A stretch of 64,000 bases of DNA from DRPG01 sp964655065 (GTDB taxonomy: Bacteria > Myxococcota_A > UBA796 > GCA-2862545). Shown piece by piece: positions 46,952 to 55,175 of this stretch. Position 1 is the first letter of the stretch; the number at the start of each line of letters is the position of its first letter. The translations under genes were made by a program, and so were the position numbers. Below the pieces are notes generated by a model, which was given only the letters and a program-made list of their open reading frames with translations, did no database searches and was not told the origin of the DNA. The stretch spans positions 79,788 through 143,787 of the forward strand of contig CAZZLC010000013.1 in NCBI GenBank assembly GCA_964655065.1, given 5' to 3'.

Positions 46952-47791
46952 TCAGAAGAGCTCGATGTCGAGGGGTTCCTCGGTCGGGGCACCTTCCAAC
47001 TCCGCGACGCCTCGCGTCTCGTCGTCGCGCTCCAGGCTGCCCAACAGCGGCTCCACCGCCTCGAGCCGCTGCCGAACCACGTCCTGGAACTGGATGACGC
47101 CAATCGCCTCGAGCAGCAGCTGGTTCAACGCAGCGCTCTTGACCTCCAGCAGGGCCAGGGCCGCCGACTGCTCTGCATTCATGGTCTCGTAGATCGACAG
47201 CATCTCCGCCACGCGGTCGACGACCTTCATGGTGACCCGACGCTCCTCGGCGAACTCGGCGGGCGTCTGGTGGAAGTGGGTCTGGATCTCGCGCTCGATG
47301 CCCGTGACCCCGTCCTCGATCTCGTCGGCGACGTCCTTCGACACGGACGCCTGGTCGCGAACCTCCTTGGCGACGACCGCGAAGCCGCTCCCGTCCTTGC
47401 CGGCGCGGGCCGCCTCGACCGAGGCGTTGATCGACAGCAGGTAGTTCTTGTCGGCAAGCTCGCGGATGGTTCGGATCGCGGTGGTGAGCTGCTGCACCTG
47501 CCCGGCGATGCCCTCGACCGCCTGTCGCCCCCGCGAGGCCCGCTCGAATCGCGCCGTCACGAGCTCGCGGAAGTCGTCCACCTCCACCCGAATCGAGTTC
47601 AGGTGGCTCAGCTCGGCGATCGCTCGGGTCGTGTCGGACGCGGCCGCTTTGGTCTCCTCCGTGAGCCGGTTGATGTTCGACAGGCGCTCGAGGAGGTCAC
47701 GGGCCGCCTTGTCGGTCTCTCGGATCGCGTCCGCGACGTGCGCCCGCACGAGCCTCACCTGGAGGGCGCGCTCTGACGGTTCCTCAGGCAC
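46952..47791 (-). CDS. Soluble MCP-hairpin protein with C-terminal CheZ-like DxxxQ motif (copy B)
   Basis: A 279-residue paralog of copy A, co-linear over residues 1-250, including the signalling tip (NYLLSINASVEAARAG, GFAVVAKEVRDQA) and QFQDVVRQRLE with Asp237 and Gln241. The C-terminal tails differ except for the shared end DIELF. The tip matches receptor consensus better than copy A (GSGFAVV against GTGFGVV). GTG 47791 overlaps the receiver stop by 8 nt, exactly as in copy A. No transmembrane segment. Confidence 0.82.
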   Translation of the reverse strand: MPEEPSERALQVRLVRAHVADAIRETDKAARDLLERLSNINRLTEETKAAASDTTRAIAELSHLNSIRVEVDDFRELVTARFERASRGRQAVEGIAGQVQQLTTAIRTIRELADKNYLLSINASVEAARAGKDGSGFAVVAKEVRDQASVSKDVADEIEDGVTGIEREIQTHFHQTPAEFAEERRVTMKVVDRVAEMLSIYETMNAEQSAALALLEVKSAALNQLLLEAIGVIQFQDVVRQRLEAVEPLLGSLERDDETRGVAELEGAPTEEPLDIELF

Positions 47792-48152
47792 GGGCCAGCA
47801 CCTGTCGCAAGACCTTCACCAGCGAGGCAGGGTCCACGGGCTTGACGAGCCACCCCGTCGCGCCGGCGCGCCGGGCCTCCTGCCGCTTGATGGGGGAGGA
47901 CTCGGTGGTCAGCAGGAGGATCGGAACGAAGGGGGCGCGCGCTCCACGCCGAATGGCCCCGACGAGACCGATGCCGTCCATCCCGGGCATGTTGAGATCG
48001 GTGATCACCAAGTCGGGCTCGAGCCCACCATCGAAGAGCGCCAGCGCGGCCTCGGCGCTCTCGGCGGTGACGTGCTCGTAGCCCTCCCGGTCGAGCAGCA
48101 TGGTCAGGCTCATCAGGATGGTGGGGGAGTCGTCGACGAGCAGCACCTTCAC
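47784..48152 (-). CDS. Single-domain response regulator, CheY-like (copy B)
   Basis: A 122-residue receiver with DD at 7-8, Asp52 (ITDLNMP), Thr and Lys104 (VKPVDP) in place. It overlaps the STAS-like gene upstream by 4 nt (GTGA) and the MCP/DxxxQ gene downstream by 8 nt, so all three are translated in series. It is closely similar to copy A but not identical, consistent with an older duplication. Confidence 0.9.
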   Translation of the reverse strand: MKVLLVDDSPTILMSLTMLLDREGYEHVTAESAEAALALFDGGLEPDLVITDLNMPGMDGIGLVGAIRRGARAPFVPILLLTTESSPIKRQEARRAGATGWLVKPVDPASLVKVLRQVLARA

Positions 48153-48391
48153 GACGCCTCCTCCACGATTCGAGCAATCTGCGTCGCGAGAACCGGATCG
48201 TCGGGCCAGCGCACGACGGACGCCCCCGCGATCCGGATCAGCTGCAAGACCGCGAGGTGAGCTTGTTCACAGGGCCCCAGGTCGACGAGCCCGTCCTCGT
48301 GGGCCAGCAGGAAGGCGCGAAGCGGCTCGGCGTCACCGATCGTGCAGCGACCCGACAACGTCACGCGATGGCCGTCCATCACTACGGGCAT
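48149..48391 (-). CDS. STAS-like small protein
   Basis: An 80-residue protein with the short beta-alpha layout of STAS domains: VTLSGRCTIGDAEPLRAFL, LVDLGPCEQAHLAVLQLI. The usual phospho-Ser position is not certain. It overlaps the end of cheA by 10 nt and the next receiver gene by 4 nt. STAS proteins act in partner switching or scaffolding; here it is probably a binding module of the array. The family call is moderate. Confidence 0.6.
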   Translation of the reverse strand: MPVVMDGHRVTLSGRCTIGDAEPLRAFLLAHEDGLVDLGPCEQAHLAVLQLIRIAGASVVRWPDDPVLATQIARIVEEAS

Positions 48392-50664
48392 CTCACCACC
48401 TCCTCCATGTCCAGGACCAACAGGACGCGTCCATCCCCGAGGAGGGTGGTGCCGCGATAGGGCCCAATCCCGGCCATGACGCCGGACAGCGGCTTCATGA
48501 CCACGTCCATCCCCTCGACGAGCCGATCGACGATGATCGCAGCCTCCTCGCCGTCGACTTCCATGACCACGATGTGCTCTTCGGCACGGGGCTCGCCCGT
48601 CCTGAGACCCAGGAGGTTTCGAAGCCGATAAACGGGCAGGAGGCCGCCCCGGACGACGACGCCTTCGCGGTCCTTGATCCGCCTGACCGCGTGCCTCGGC
48701 ACCCGGAGCGTCTCGCAGATGACCGACATCGGCAAGCCGAAGACGTGCTCGCCGACCTCGACCATCATGATGCGGCTCACCGCGGTCGACAGGGGCAGGG
48801 TGAGGGTCACGGCCGTGCCGCGTCCGGGCTGGCTGTCGAGCCGCACACTGCCCGAAAGGGCCTCCACGGCGGAGCGAACCGCGTCCATGCCGACGCCCCG
48901 GCCCGAGACGTCCGAGACGGACGCCGCGGTCGAGAAGCCAGGCGCGAACACCAGCTGGACGAGCTCGGCATCGCTCATCGCGTCGAGCGCCTCGGGCGTG
49001 TCCAGACCCCGCTGCCGGGCCCGCTCGCGCACCACCCCAGGATCGATGCCGCGCCCGTCGTCGCTCACCACGATCTCGACGCGGTCGGTCGCCGGTCTCG
49101 CGACGAGCCGAAGCGTCGCCTCTCGCGGCTTCCCCTCGGCCATCCGCTGCTCGGGCGACTCGATGCCATGGTCGATCGCGTTGCGCACGAGGTGGACGAG
49201 AGGCTCTGCCAGATCCTCGACGATGGCCTTGTCCGCCTCGGTGTCCTCCCCCTCCAGGACGAGCCGGACCGCCTTGCCCTGCCTTCGCGAGAGATCACGC
49301 ACGAGCCGCGGAAAGCGACCGAACGCGTTGCCCACAGCCATCATCCGGACGCTGGTCACCGCGCTCTGGAGCTCCTCACAGATGCGGGAGAACACGCCGT
49401 AGTGCTCCATGAGCTCCTTTGCGAGCCGCGACGCGCCGTACTCCTCGGTCGCTCGCCGCGCGAGGTACGGCAGGGCGTTCTTGGCGACCACGAGCTCGCC
49501 CGCGAGGTCCATGAGCGCGTCGACCCGCTCGACCTCGACCTTGAGGTGACGGGCCACCCGGCCCGGCGACGAGGTCGGCGTCCCCTCGTCGACGGGATGA
49601 ACGGGGGCCGTGGCCGACGCCTCGTGGCTGGCGATCGCCGCGCGGAGGTCCCGGAAATGGGCGATCATCGGGTCGACGGCTCGCTGCTCGAGTGCCCGCG
49701 CGAGCGCGCGACTCGCAGGACGATCGACGGCGAGGTGGGCCACCACGCGATCCGCGAGGGTCGCGGCCGAACGCAGCCGGCCCTCGAGCAAGGGCTCGGG
49801 CCCGTCCACGGCCAACGACCGGAGCTGCTCGTCGACCAGCAGCCGCGCGGTCTCGAGCAGCTCGGGACTCTCCGCGAGCGGGGGCTCGGGGGGCCGGTCG
49901 AGGGCGCCCACCCGGAGCTGGACCTCGTCCTCGACAAAGGCGAAGCCTCCGCGGACCTCCTCGGGCTCGGCGACGTAGACCGCCCGGAGCACCAGGTGGC
50001 AGCGATGGGGATCCAGATCCGCGAGGCTGGGGGTCCCCTCGGGAACCTCCGCGACGAGCGCAGCGAGTCCGGGGACCGCGGTGGCGAGCAGCACGGGATC
50101 GATCCCGGTGAAGAAGCACTCCTCGTCGGGACGGTACTCGACGAAGACGAGAGGCCGCCCGGGCTCCGCCTCCGCCGCCGCCACGACCTCCTTCCGGAGT
50201 CCCTCGGGCCACGCGGAGAACCACTCGGGTACGCGAAGCTCGTCGTCGGGAGCGTTCGAGCCGTCGGGCACCTCGGACCCGCGGAAGGTGTCGAGCTCGG
50301 CGAGCCGCTCGACGAGCCTCCGCGAGCGCAGCTCGGCGTCGTCGGCGAGTCGCCCGTCGGCCTCGAGCTCGTCGAGCCACCGCGAGACCTGATCGACGGT
50401 CGCGAGCAACCCCTCGGCAACCTCGTCCCCGAACCGGCCCCGGCCCTCGCGGAGCGCGTCGAGCAGGTCCTCGGCCTGGTGCACGGCGACGGTGAACGGC
50501 TCGATCTCGAAGAGTCCGGAGCCCCCCTTGATGGTGTGGATCGCCCGAAACACGCGGTTGATCCTCTCCGGATCGTAGGACCGCTCCAGCTCGAGCAAGG
50601 TGGAACCTACCGTCTCGAGCAGGTCCCTCGCCTCGGACACGAACTGATCGAGAAGCGGATTCAC
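48382..50664 (-). CDS. cheA: CheA, chemotaxis histidine kinase
   Basis: A 760-residue kinase. The HPt domain has phospho-acceptor His43 (AIHTIKGGSG). A long Asp/Glu/Pro-rich middle replaces a clear P2 domain. The dimerisation region (VDALMDLAGELVVAKN), N-box (VHLVRNAIDHGIE), G1 (VSDDGRGID), G2 (DVSGRGVGMD) and C-terminal CheW-like P5 domain follow in order. The GTG start overlaps the CheY stop (GTGA). It should phosphorylate the CheY-like proteins and CheB nearby. Confidence 0.97.
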   Translation of the reverse strand: MNPLLDQFVSEARDLLETVGSTLLELERSYDPERINRVFRAIHTIKGGSGLFEIEPFTVAVHQAEDLLDALREGRGRFGDEVAEGLLATVDQVSRWLDELEADGRLADDAELRSRRLVERLAELDTFRGSEVPDGSNAPDDELRVPEWFSAWPEGLRKEVVAAAEAEPGRPLVFVEYRPDEECFFTGIDPVLLATAVPGLAALVAEVPEGTPSLADLDPHRCHLVLRAVYVAEPEEVRGGFAFVEDEVQLRVGALDRPPEPPLAESPELLETARLLVDEQLRSLAVDGPEPLLEGRLRSAATLADRVVAHLAVDRPASRALARALEQRAVDPMIAHFRDLRAAIASHEASATAPVHPVDEGTPTSSPGRVARHLKVEVERVDALMDLAGELVVAKNALPYLARRATEEYGASRLAKELMEHYGVFSRICEELQSAVTSVRMMAVGNAFGRFPRLVRDLSRRQGKAVRLVLEGEDTEADKAIVEDLAEPLVHLVRNAIDHGIESPEQRMAEGKPREATLRLVARPATDRVEIVVSDDGRGIDPGVVRERARQRGLDTPEALDAMSDAELVQLVFAPGFSTAASVSDVSGRGVGMDAVRSAVEALSGSVRLDSQPGRGTAVTLTLPLSTAVSRIMMVEVGEHVFGLPMSVICETLRVPRHAVRRIKDREGVVVRGGLLPVYRLRNLLGLRTGEPRAEEHIVVMEVDGEEAAIIVDRLVEGMDVVMKPLSGVMAGIGPYRGTTLLGDGRVLLVLDMEEVVRCP

Positions 50665-51062
50665 GGCACCTCCTTCGCCGGGCTGGAGGATGGCGGTTCA
50701 GCGAGTAGCCGCAGCAGCGGTCCGAACGCCTCCGCGCTCACCGGCTTCACGAGATAGCAGTTGGCGCCCGACCGATAGGCGTTCTCCACGTCCGAGGGCT
50801 CGGACTCCGTGCTCATCATCACGATGGGCACCGCCATCAACGCGGGCTCGGCGCGGACCTCCTGCACGAACCGGTATCCGTCCATCTGCGGCATGTTGAT
50901 GTCCACGAACATCAGCGCGAAGGGCGCCTCGGCGGCCAGCGCCTTCTCGAGCGCCTCCACGCCGTTCGAAGCCTCGACGACAGCGTAGCCACCGGGCTCA
51001 CAGGCCTTGCGGCAGTACGCCCTCATGGTGGCCGAGTCATCGACGATCAGGACGGTCTGCAA
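50661..51062 (-). CDS. cheY: CheY-like response regulator
   Basis: A 133-residue receiver. TTG 51062 is chosen since GGGGAGGG precedes it by 3-4 nt and the alternatives upstream are out of register with the domain. It has DD near residue 8, phospho-acceptor Asp54 (FVDINMP), Thr/Ser and Lys (VKPVSA). The first 26 nt overlap the end of cheR. It sits directly before cheA and is the best candidate for the main CheY. Confidence 0.88.
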   Translation of the reverse strand: MQTVLIVDDSATMRAYCRKACEPGGYAVVEASNGVEALEKALAAEAPFALMFVDINMPQMDGYRFVQEVRAEPALMAVPIVMMSTESEPSDVENAYRSGANCYLVKPVSAEAFGPLLRLLAEPPSSSPAKEVP

Positions 51063-51915
51063 GAGCCCTCCCCGGTTTCTGGTAGACGATGGAGTGCGGG
51101 AATCGACGCACGCGAAACAACGACGAGATCCGCGACATGGACTCGGAGTGGCCGAGAAACAGGAAGCCGCCGGGACGCAGCGCATCGTAGAGGGACTGCA
51201 CGGCCCGCAGCCGAGACTCGTCGTCGAAGTAGATGAGGAGGTTTCGACAAAAGACGAGGTCGAAGTCGCGATAGCGCCCCGACGCGAGATCGCAGAGGTT
51301 GGCGTGCTGGAAGGCGACTGAAGCCCGGAGGTCTTCGCTGACCTGGTACGCACCTCCGTCGAGCGGCTCGAAGTACCGCCGGAGCAGCCGCGCGGAGACG
51401 TTCTGGATGGAGCGCGGCGAGAAACGACCCGCGCGGGCACGCTCGAGAACCTCCGTGTCGATGTCCGAGGCGACGATCTCGACATCGACGTCCTCGATGG
51501 CGGGCCACCGCTCGAGCAGCGTGATGGCGACAGAGTACGCCTCCTCGCCCGACGAGGACGGGACGACCCAGATCCGGACCGTCGGCATCCCGATCTGCTC
51601 GGTGCTCCGAGCCTGCACGGCTTCGTCGAGCACCCCGTCGACCATGGCGTCGAACTGGTAGCTCTCGCGGAAGAAGTAGGTCTCGTTGGTCGTGAGCGCG
51701 TTCACCATCGCCTGCAGCTCGGCGCCGGTGGGCTCGAAGCGAAGGTGGGCGAAGTAGTTCGCGAAGCTGTGGGAGTGGGTCGCCCGGATGCGGTCGACGA
51801 TGCGTCGATCGACGAAGTAGCGCTTCCCTCCGTCGAAGAAGATCCCCGTCTTCCGGTAGAAGAAGTCCCGAAACCTCACGAACTCGTCTTCGGTGATGTC
51901 GACTTGCCCGTCCAC
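51037..51915 (-). CDS. cheR: CheR, chemoreceptor methyltransferase
   Basis: A 292-residue SAM-dependent methyltransferase that methylates receptor glutamates. NETYFFRE in the N-terminal part, the SAM region (PSSSGEEAYSVA, normally CSSGEEPYS) and FDLVFCRNLLIYF near the C-terminus are diagnostic. The GTG start at 51915 lies 5 nt after the HEAT gene. The first Cys of the SAM motif is replaced by Ser, a mild change. Confidence 0.95.
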   Translation of the reverse strand: MDGQVDITEDEFVRFRDFFYRKTGIFFDGGKRYFVDRRIVDRIRATHSHSFANYFAHLRFEPTGAELQAMVNALTTNETYFFRESYQFDAMVDGVLDEAVQARSTEQIGMPTVRIWVVPSSSGEEAYSVAITLLERWPAIEDVDVEIVASDIDTEVLERARAGRFSPRSIQNVSARLLRRYFEPLDGGAYQVSEDLRASVAFQHANLCDLASGRYRDFDLVFCRNLLIYFDDESRLRAVQSLYDALRPGGFLFLGHSESMSRISSLFRVRRFPHSIVYQKPGRALADRPDRR

Positions 51916-51920
51916 GGCCC

Positions 51921-52517
51921 CTACCCGGTCACGCAGCGCAGAGCATGCTCGACCGCGAACGAGAGGAAGGGATGGTCCCGAAAGCGTCGGCCGACGTCCT
52001 CGATCGCCTCGGCGGCCGTCTCGTCACCGACCTCCCCGATGGCCTCCAGCGCCGCACCGAGGACGTTCTCGTGGGCTTCCCGACCCAGCAGTCCCACCAC
52101 GAGCTGGCACGCCCCGGGCACGGTCGACGTCCCGATCAGGTTCAGGGTCAAGATGCGCACGTCGGCGTCGGGGTCGGACAGCAGGTCGGGCAGGAACGGC
52201 TCGATCAACTCACCGTGCGGCTCGAACCAGGTGATGACGGCGTTGCGCAGCCCGGCGTCCTCGCTCCGGAGCAGGGCGGTCAGTCGCTCGATCGACGACG
52301 CCGACATCGGCGGGACGAGACTCGCGAGCAGCGCCTGGCGCACGGACTCGTCGGCCTCGCGACCGAGCGCGTCGATGCGGCGGTCGATCGTCTCCGGGCA
52401 GTCCCGCTGGGCGAGCGCCGCCGCCCTCCGCACGTCGGGAGAGGGATCGTCCAGATCGCCGATGGTCGGAGGCGGTGCAGAGTCGACGGGCGCAGTCGGA
52501 GGCCGTCGCAGTGGCAT
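51921..52517 (-). CDS. HEAT-repeat protein in the che cluster
   Basis: A 198-residue soluble protein of helical HEAT repeats (DPSPDVRRAAALA, DADVRILTLNLIG, NVLGAALEAIGEVGD). It lies between cheB and cheR with short spacers on both sides, so it is in the operon. Such repeats bind proteins; a link to receptor adaptation is plausible from its position only. A Pro-rich leader precedes the repeats. Confidence 0.72.
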   Translation of the reverse strand: MPLRRPPTAPVDSAPPPTIGDLDDPSPDVRRAAALAQRDCPETIDRRIDALGREADESVRQALLASLVPPMSASSIERLTALLRSEDAGLRNAVITWFEPHGELIEPFLPDLLSDPDADVRILTLNLIGTSTVPGACQLVVGLLGREAHENVLGAALEAIGEVGDETAAEAIEDVGRRFRDHPFLSFAVEHALRCVTG

Positions 52518-52529
52518 GGGGTTCCTCGG

Positions 52530-53573
52530 TCAGGTCGGCACTCCCGTGGCGACCCACGAGAGAAGCTGGGTTCGGATGCGCTGGCGGGGCAACACGGCGG
52601 TGGCCCCTCCCAGCTCGACGAGCGCACGGGGCATGCCGTACACCGTCGCCGAGGTCCGCGACTCGGCGATGGTGAACCCACCACGCGCGCGAACGGTCGC
52701 CATCTCCTCGGCCCCGTCGTCGCCCATTCCGGTGAGCTGGACGGCGACGAGCCGGTCGGCGGGAACGCGAGTCATGGCCGAGGCGACGAGGCGCCCCACG
52801 CTCGGGTGCCAGAGCCGGTCTGGATCGGATGGCGTCGGTCGCGCGGTGAGGACGCCGCCGCAGCGATCGACGACGAGATCCTGACCGCCCCGGGCCACCA
52901 CGGCCGTTCCCGGCTCGAGTCGCACGGGCGTCGCGGCCTCGACCACCCGGAGCCCCTGCCCCGCGGCGGTCGCCCGGTCGGCGAACGGCCCGGTGAACCG
53001 CTCCGGCATGTGGATGGCAACCACGATGGGCGCGGGAAACTCGGCGGGCAGCTGGGTCAGGATGTCCGACACCGCTCGGGGCCCGCCGGTGGAGGCCCCG
53101 ATGATCACGAGCAGCGGTTGGCGCCGTGGCGAGCTGCTCGTCCGGGCTGGCGGAGGGGTGACGACCCGAGGAGCGATGCTGCGGCTGACGCGGGCCTCGG
53201 CCGCCGCCTCCACCATTCGCACGATCTCGGCCGAGACCTGCTGGATTCCGCCTGCGGCGTGGCTCGGCTTGCCGATCACGTCGACCGCGCCGAGCTCGAG
53301 GGCGGTGAGCGCGGGACCGGCCCCCGCCGTGGTCAACGAGGACACCATCACGACAGGCCGCGGTCGCGTACTCATGATGCGGCGCAGCACCTCGAGCCCA
53401 TCCATCGACGGCATCTCGACGTCGAGCGTGACGACGTCGGGATCGAATGCATCGATGACCTCGAGCGCCGTCGGGCCGTCCGGCGAGACGCGGACCTCGT
53501 GGCCAGCCCGGTGCAGCATCCCCATCAGCGACATGCGCATCACGGCAGAGTCGTCGACGACGAGCACCTTCAC
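52530..53573 (-). CDS. cheB: CheB, chemoreceptor methylesterase
   Basis: A 347-residue two-domain protein. The receiver has DD at 7-8 and phospho-acceptor Asp51 (TLDVEMP). The methylesterase catalytic triad is Ser161 (GASTGGP), His188 (AIHMPERFT) and Asp286 (TGMGDDGA), with the usual spacing. The GTG start overlaps the CheW-like gene's stop (GTGA). It counteracts CheR. Confidence 0.96.
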   Translation of the reverse strand: MKVLVVDDSAVMRMSLMGMLHRAGHEVRVSPDGPTALEVIDAFDPDVVTLDVEMPSMDGLEVLRRIMSTRPRPVVMVSSLTTAGAGPALTALELGAVDVIGKPSHAAGGIQQVSAEIVRMVEAAAEARVSRSIAPRVVTPPPARTSSSPRRQPLLVIIGASTGGPRAVSDILTQLPAEFPAPIVVAIHMPERFTGPFADRATAAGQGLRVVEAATPVRLEPGTAVVARGGQDLVVDRCGGVLTARPTPSDPDRLWHPSVGRLVASAMTRVPADRLVAVQLTGMGDDGAEEMATVRARGGFTIAESRTSATVYGMPRALVELGGATAVLPRQRIRTQLLSWVATGVPT

Positions 53574-55144
53574 GACGCGACCGCCTCGAGCTCGCTGCGC
53601 TCCGTGGTGCTCAGCAGCTGCTGAACGTCGAGAAGGAGGATCATGCGCCCTTCGTCCCGAAGGTTCGCGACCCCGGGAATGAGCTTGGCCTGCTCGGCCG
53701 ACATCTCGGGCGGCAGCTCGATCGTGCTGGTGGGGATGCGGACCACCTCGCTCACCATGTCGACGACGAACCCCGTGCGCGTACCGTCGAGCTCGAGCAC
53801 CAGGATGCGATGCTTGTCGGAGTGCTCGACGCGAGGCAGCCCGAGACGGGGCCGCATGTCGATGGTCGGCAGCACGCTCCCGCGAAGGTTGACGAGCCCC
53901 TCGATGAAATCGGGCGTCTTCGGAACGCGCACGAGCTTCTCGGGGACCCGGATGATCTCCGAGACCGACTCGAGGCCGGCGCCGTATTCGGCACCGTCGA
54001 GCTTGAAGATGACGAACTGGCGTTCCTCGGCACTGCCGGATGCGGTCGATGCCTCCACCGTCGTGTCCTCCGTTCGGATGGCCTGTTCCTCCGCCGCCTC
54101 GAGGGCCTGTCGAACAGCGGGATGGCCGAAGAGGGCTTCGACCTGAACGATCGAGACGAGGCGCTCACCGTCGTCGAGACGACAGACTCCGGAGAACTCG
54201 TCCATGTCGCGGTGGCGGGTCAGCAGGCTCGGCAGCGACGCCACGTCGAGGTTCTGCACGCGCAACACCTCACGCACCTCGTCGACCACGATGCCCGCCC
54301 ACAGGGTGCGTCCACCGTGATCGAAGTGCGTGACGACCACGCGGTGCCTGTCCTGGCGCTCGATCGAGCTTCGCCCGAAGAGCTGCCGCAGATCGACGAG
54401 CGGCAGCAGCCGGTCGCGGAGGTTGATGAGTCCGAGCACGTGGGGCTCTGTGCCGGGTACCCTCGTGATGTCGGCGGGCACCCTCACGATCTCGGCCACC
54501 CCGGCAATGGGCAGCGCGTACTCCTCACCGTCGACGAGGAAACTGACGAGCTGCTGGCTGTCTCCGTCGGAGTCGACACCGTCGACGTCGTTGCCCGTCG
54601 CCTCGGCCCTGGCGCCGGCGCCGATCGGTCCGGCCCCGGCGCTGCGACGACGCGCGAGCATCGCCGCGAACTCGGTGCCCACGACACGGTTGACGTCGAG
54701 GAGCTGCAGCAGGCTCTCGTCGTTGTCGGAGCCCCCGCGGACCACCCCGGAGATGAGGTCGGCCCGAACCGTAGCCCGAACCTCGTCTCCGGCCTCGATG
54801 CGGTGCGACTCGATGCGCACCACCCGATCGACACGGTCGACGACGATCCCCACGGGGACGCCACAGTCGACGACCAGCGTGCGAGAGGCGTCGGTGTGCT
54901 CGAGATCGGGCAGACCCATGAGCCGGCGCGCCTCGAGTACGGGAAGCACGGCGCCACGCAGGTTGGCCAGGCCGACGAGCGCCCGGCTGGTCAGCGGGAC
55001 GGACACCGTGTCGGGCACCCGGATGATCTCGAGCACCGACTCCATCGGGACGGCGAACCGCTCGTCCTCGACATCGAAGGTTACGAACTGCCTCACGTCG
55101 TCGTCGACCTGATGCGACTCCGAGGACTCGGTCACAGTAGCCAT
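53570..55144 (-). CDS. Triple CheW-domain scaffold protein
   Basis: A 524-residue protein made of three CheW domains, about 18-155, 195-345 and 372-515, joined by short acidic linkers. Each repeats the CheW pattern: FxVxxExFAVPMExVxEIIRVP, then VPGTxxxVxGLxNLRGxxLPxxDxR. CheW bridges receptors and CheA. A triple-domain version could span several receptor or kinase sites. It is cytoplasmic, with no membrane segment, and lies between the receptor gene and cheB. Confidence 0.93.
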   Translation of the reverse strand: MATVTESSESHQVDDDVRQFVTFDVEDERFAVPMESVLEIIRVPDTVSVPLTSRALVGLANLRGAVLPVLEARRLMGLPDLEHTDASRTLVVDCGVPVGIVVDRVDRVVRIESHRIEAGDEVRATVRADLISGVVRGGSDNDESLLQLLDVNRVVGTEFAAMLARRRSAGAGPIGAGARAEATGNDVDGVDSDGDSQQLVSFLVDGEEYALPIAGVAEIVRVPADITRVPGTEPHVLGLINLRDRLLPLVDLRQLFGRSSIERQDRHRVVVTHFDHGGRTLWAGIVVDEVREVLRVQNLDVASLPSLLTRHRDMDEFSGVCRLDDGERLVSIVQVEALFGHPAVRQALEAAEEQAIRTEDTTVEASTASGSAEERQFVIFKLDGAEYGAGLESVSEIIRVPEKLVRVPKTPDFIEGLVNLRGSVLPTIDMRPRLGLPRVEHSDKHRILVLELDGTRTGFVVDMVSEVVRIPTSTIELPPEMSAEQAKLIPGVANLRDEGRMILLLDVQQLLSTTERSELEAVAS

Positions 55145-55175
55145 GACGGCAACTCCAGGGTCGGGGATTGCCGGC

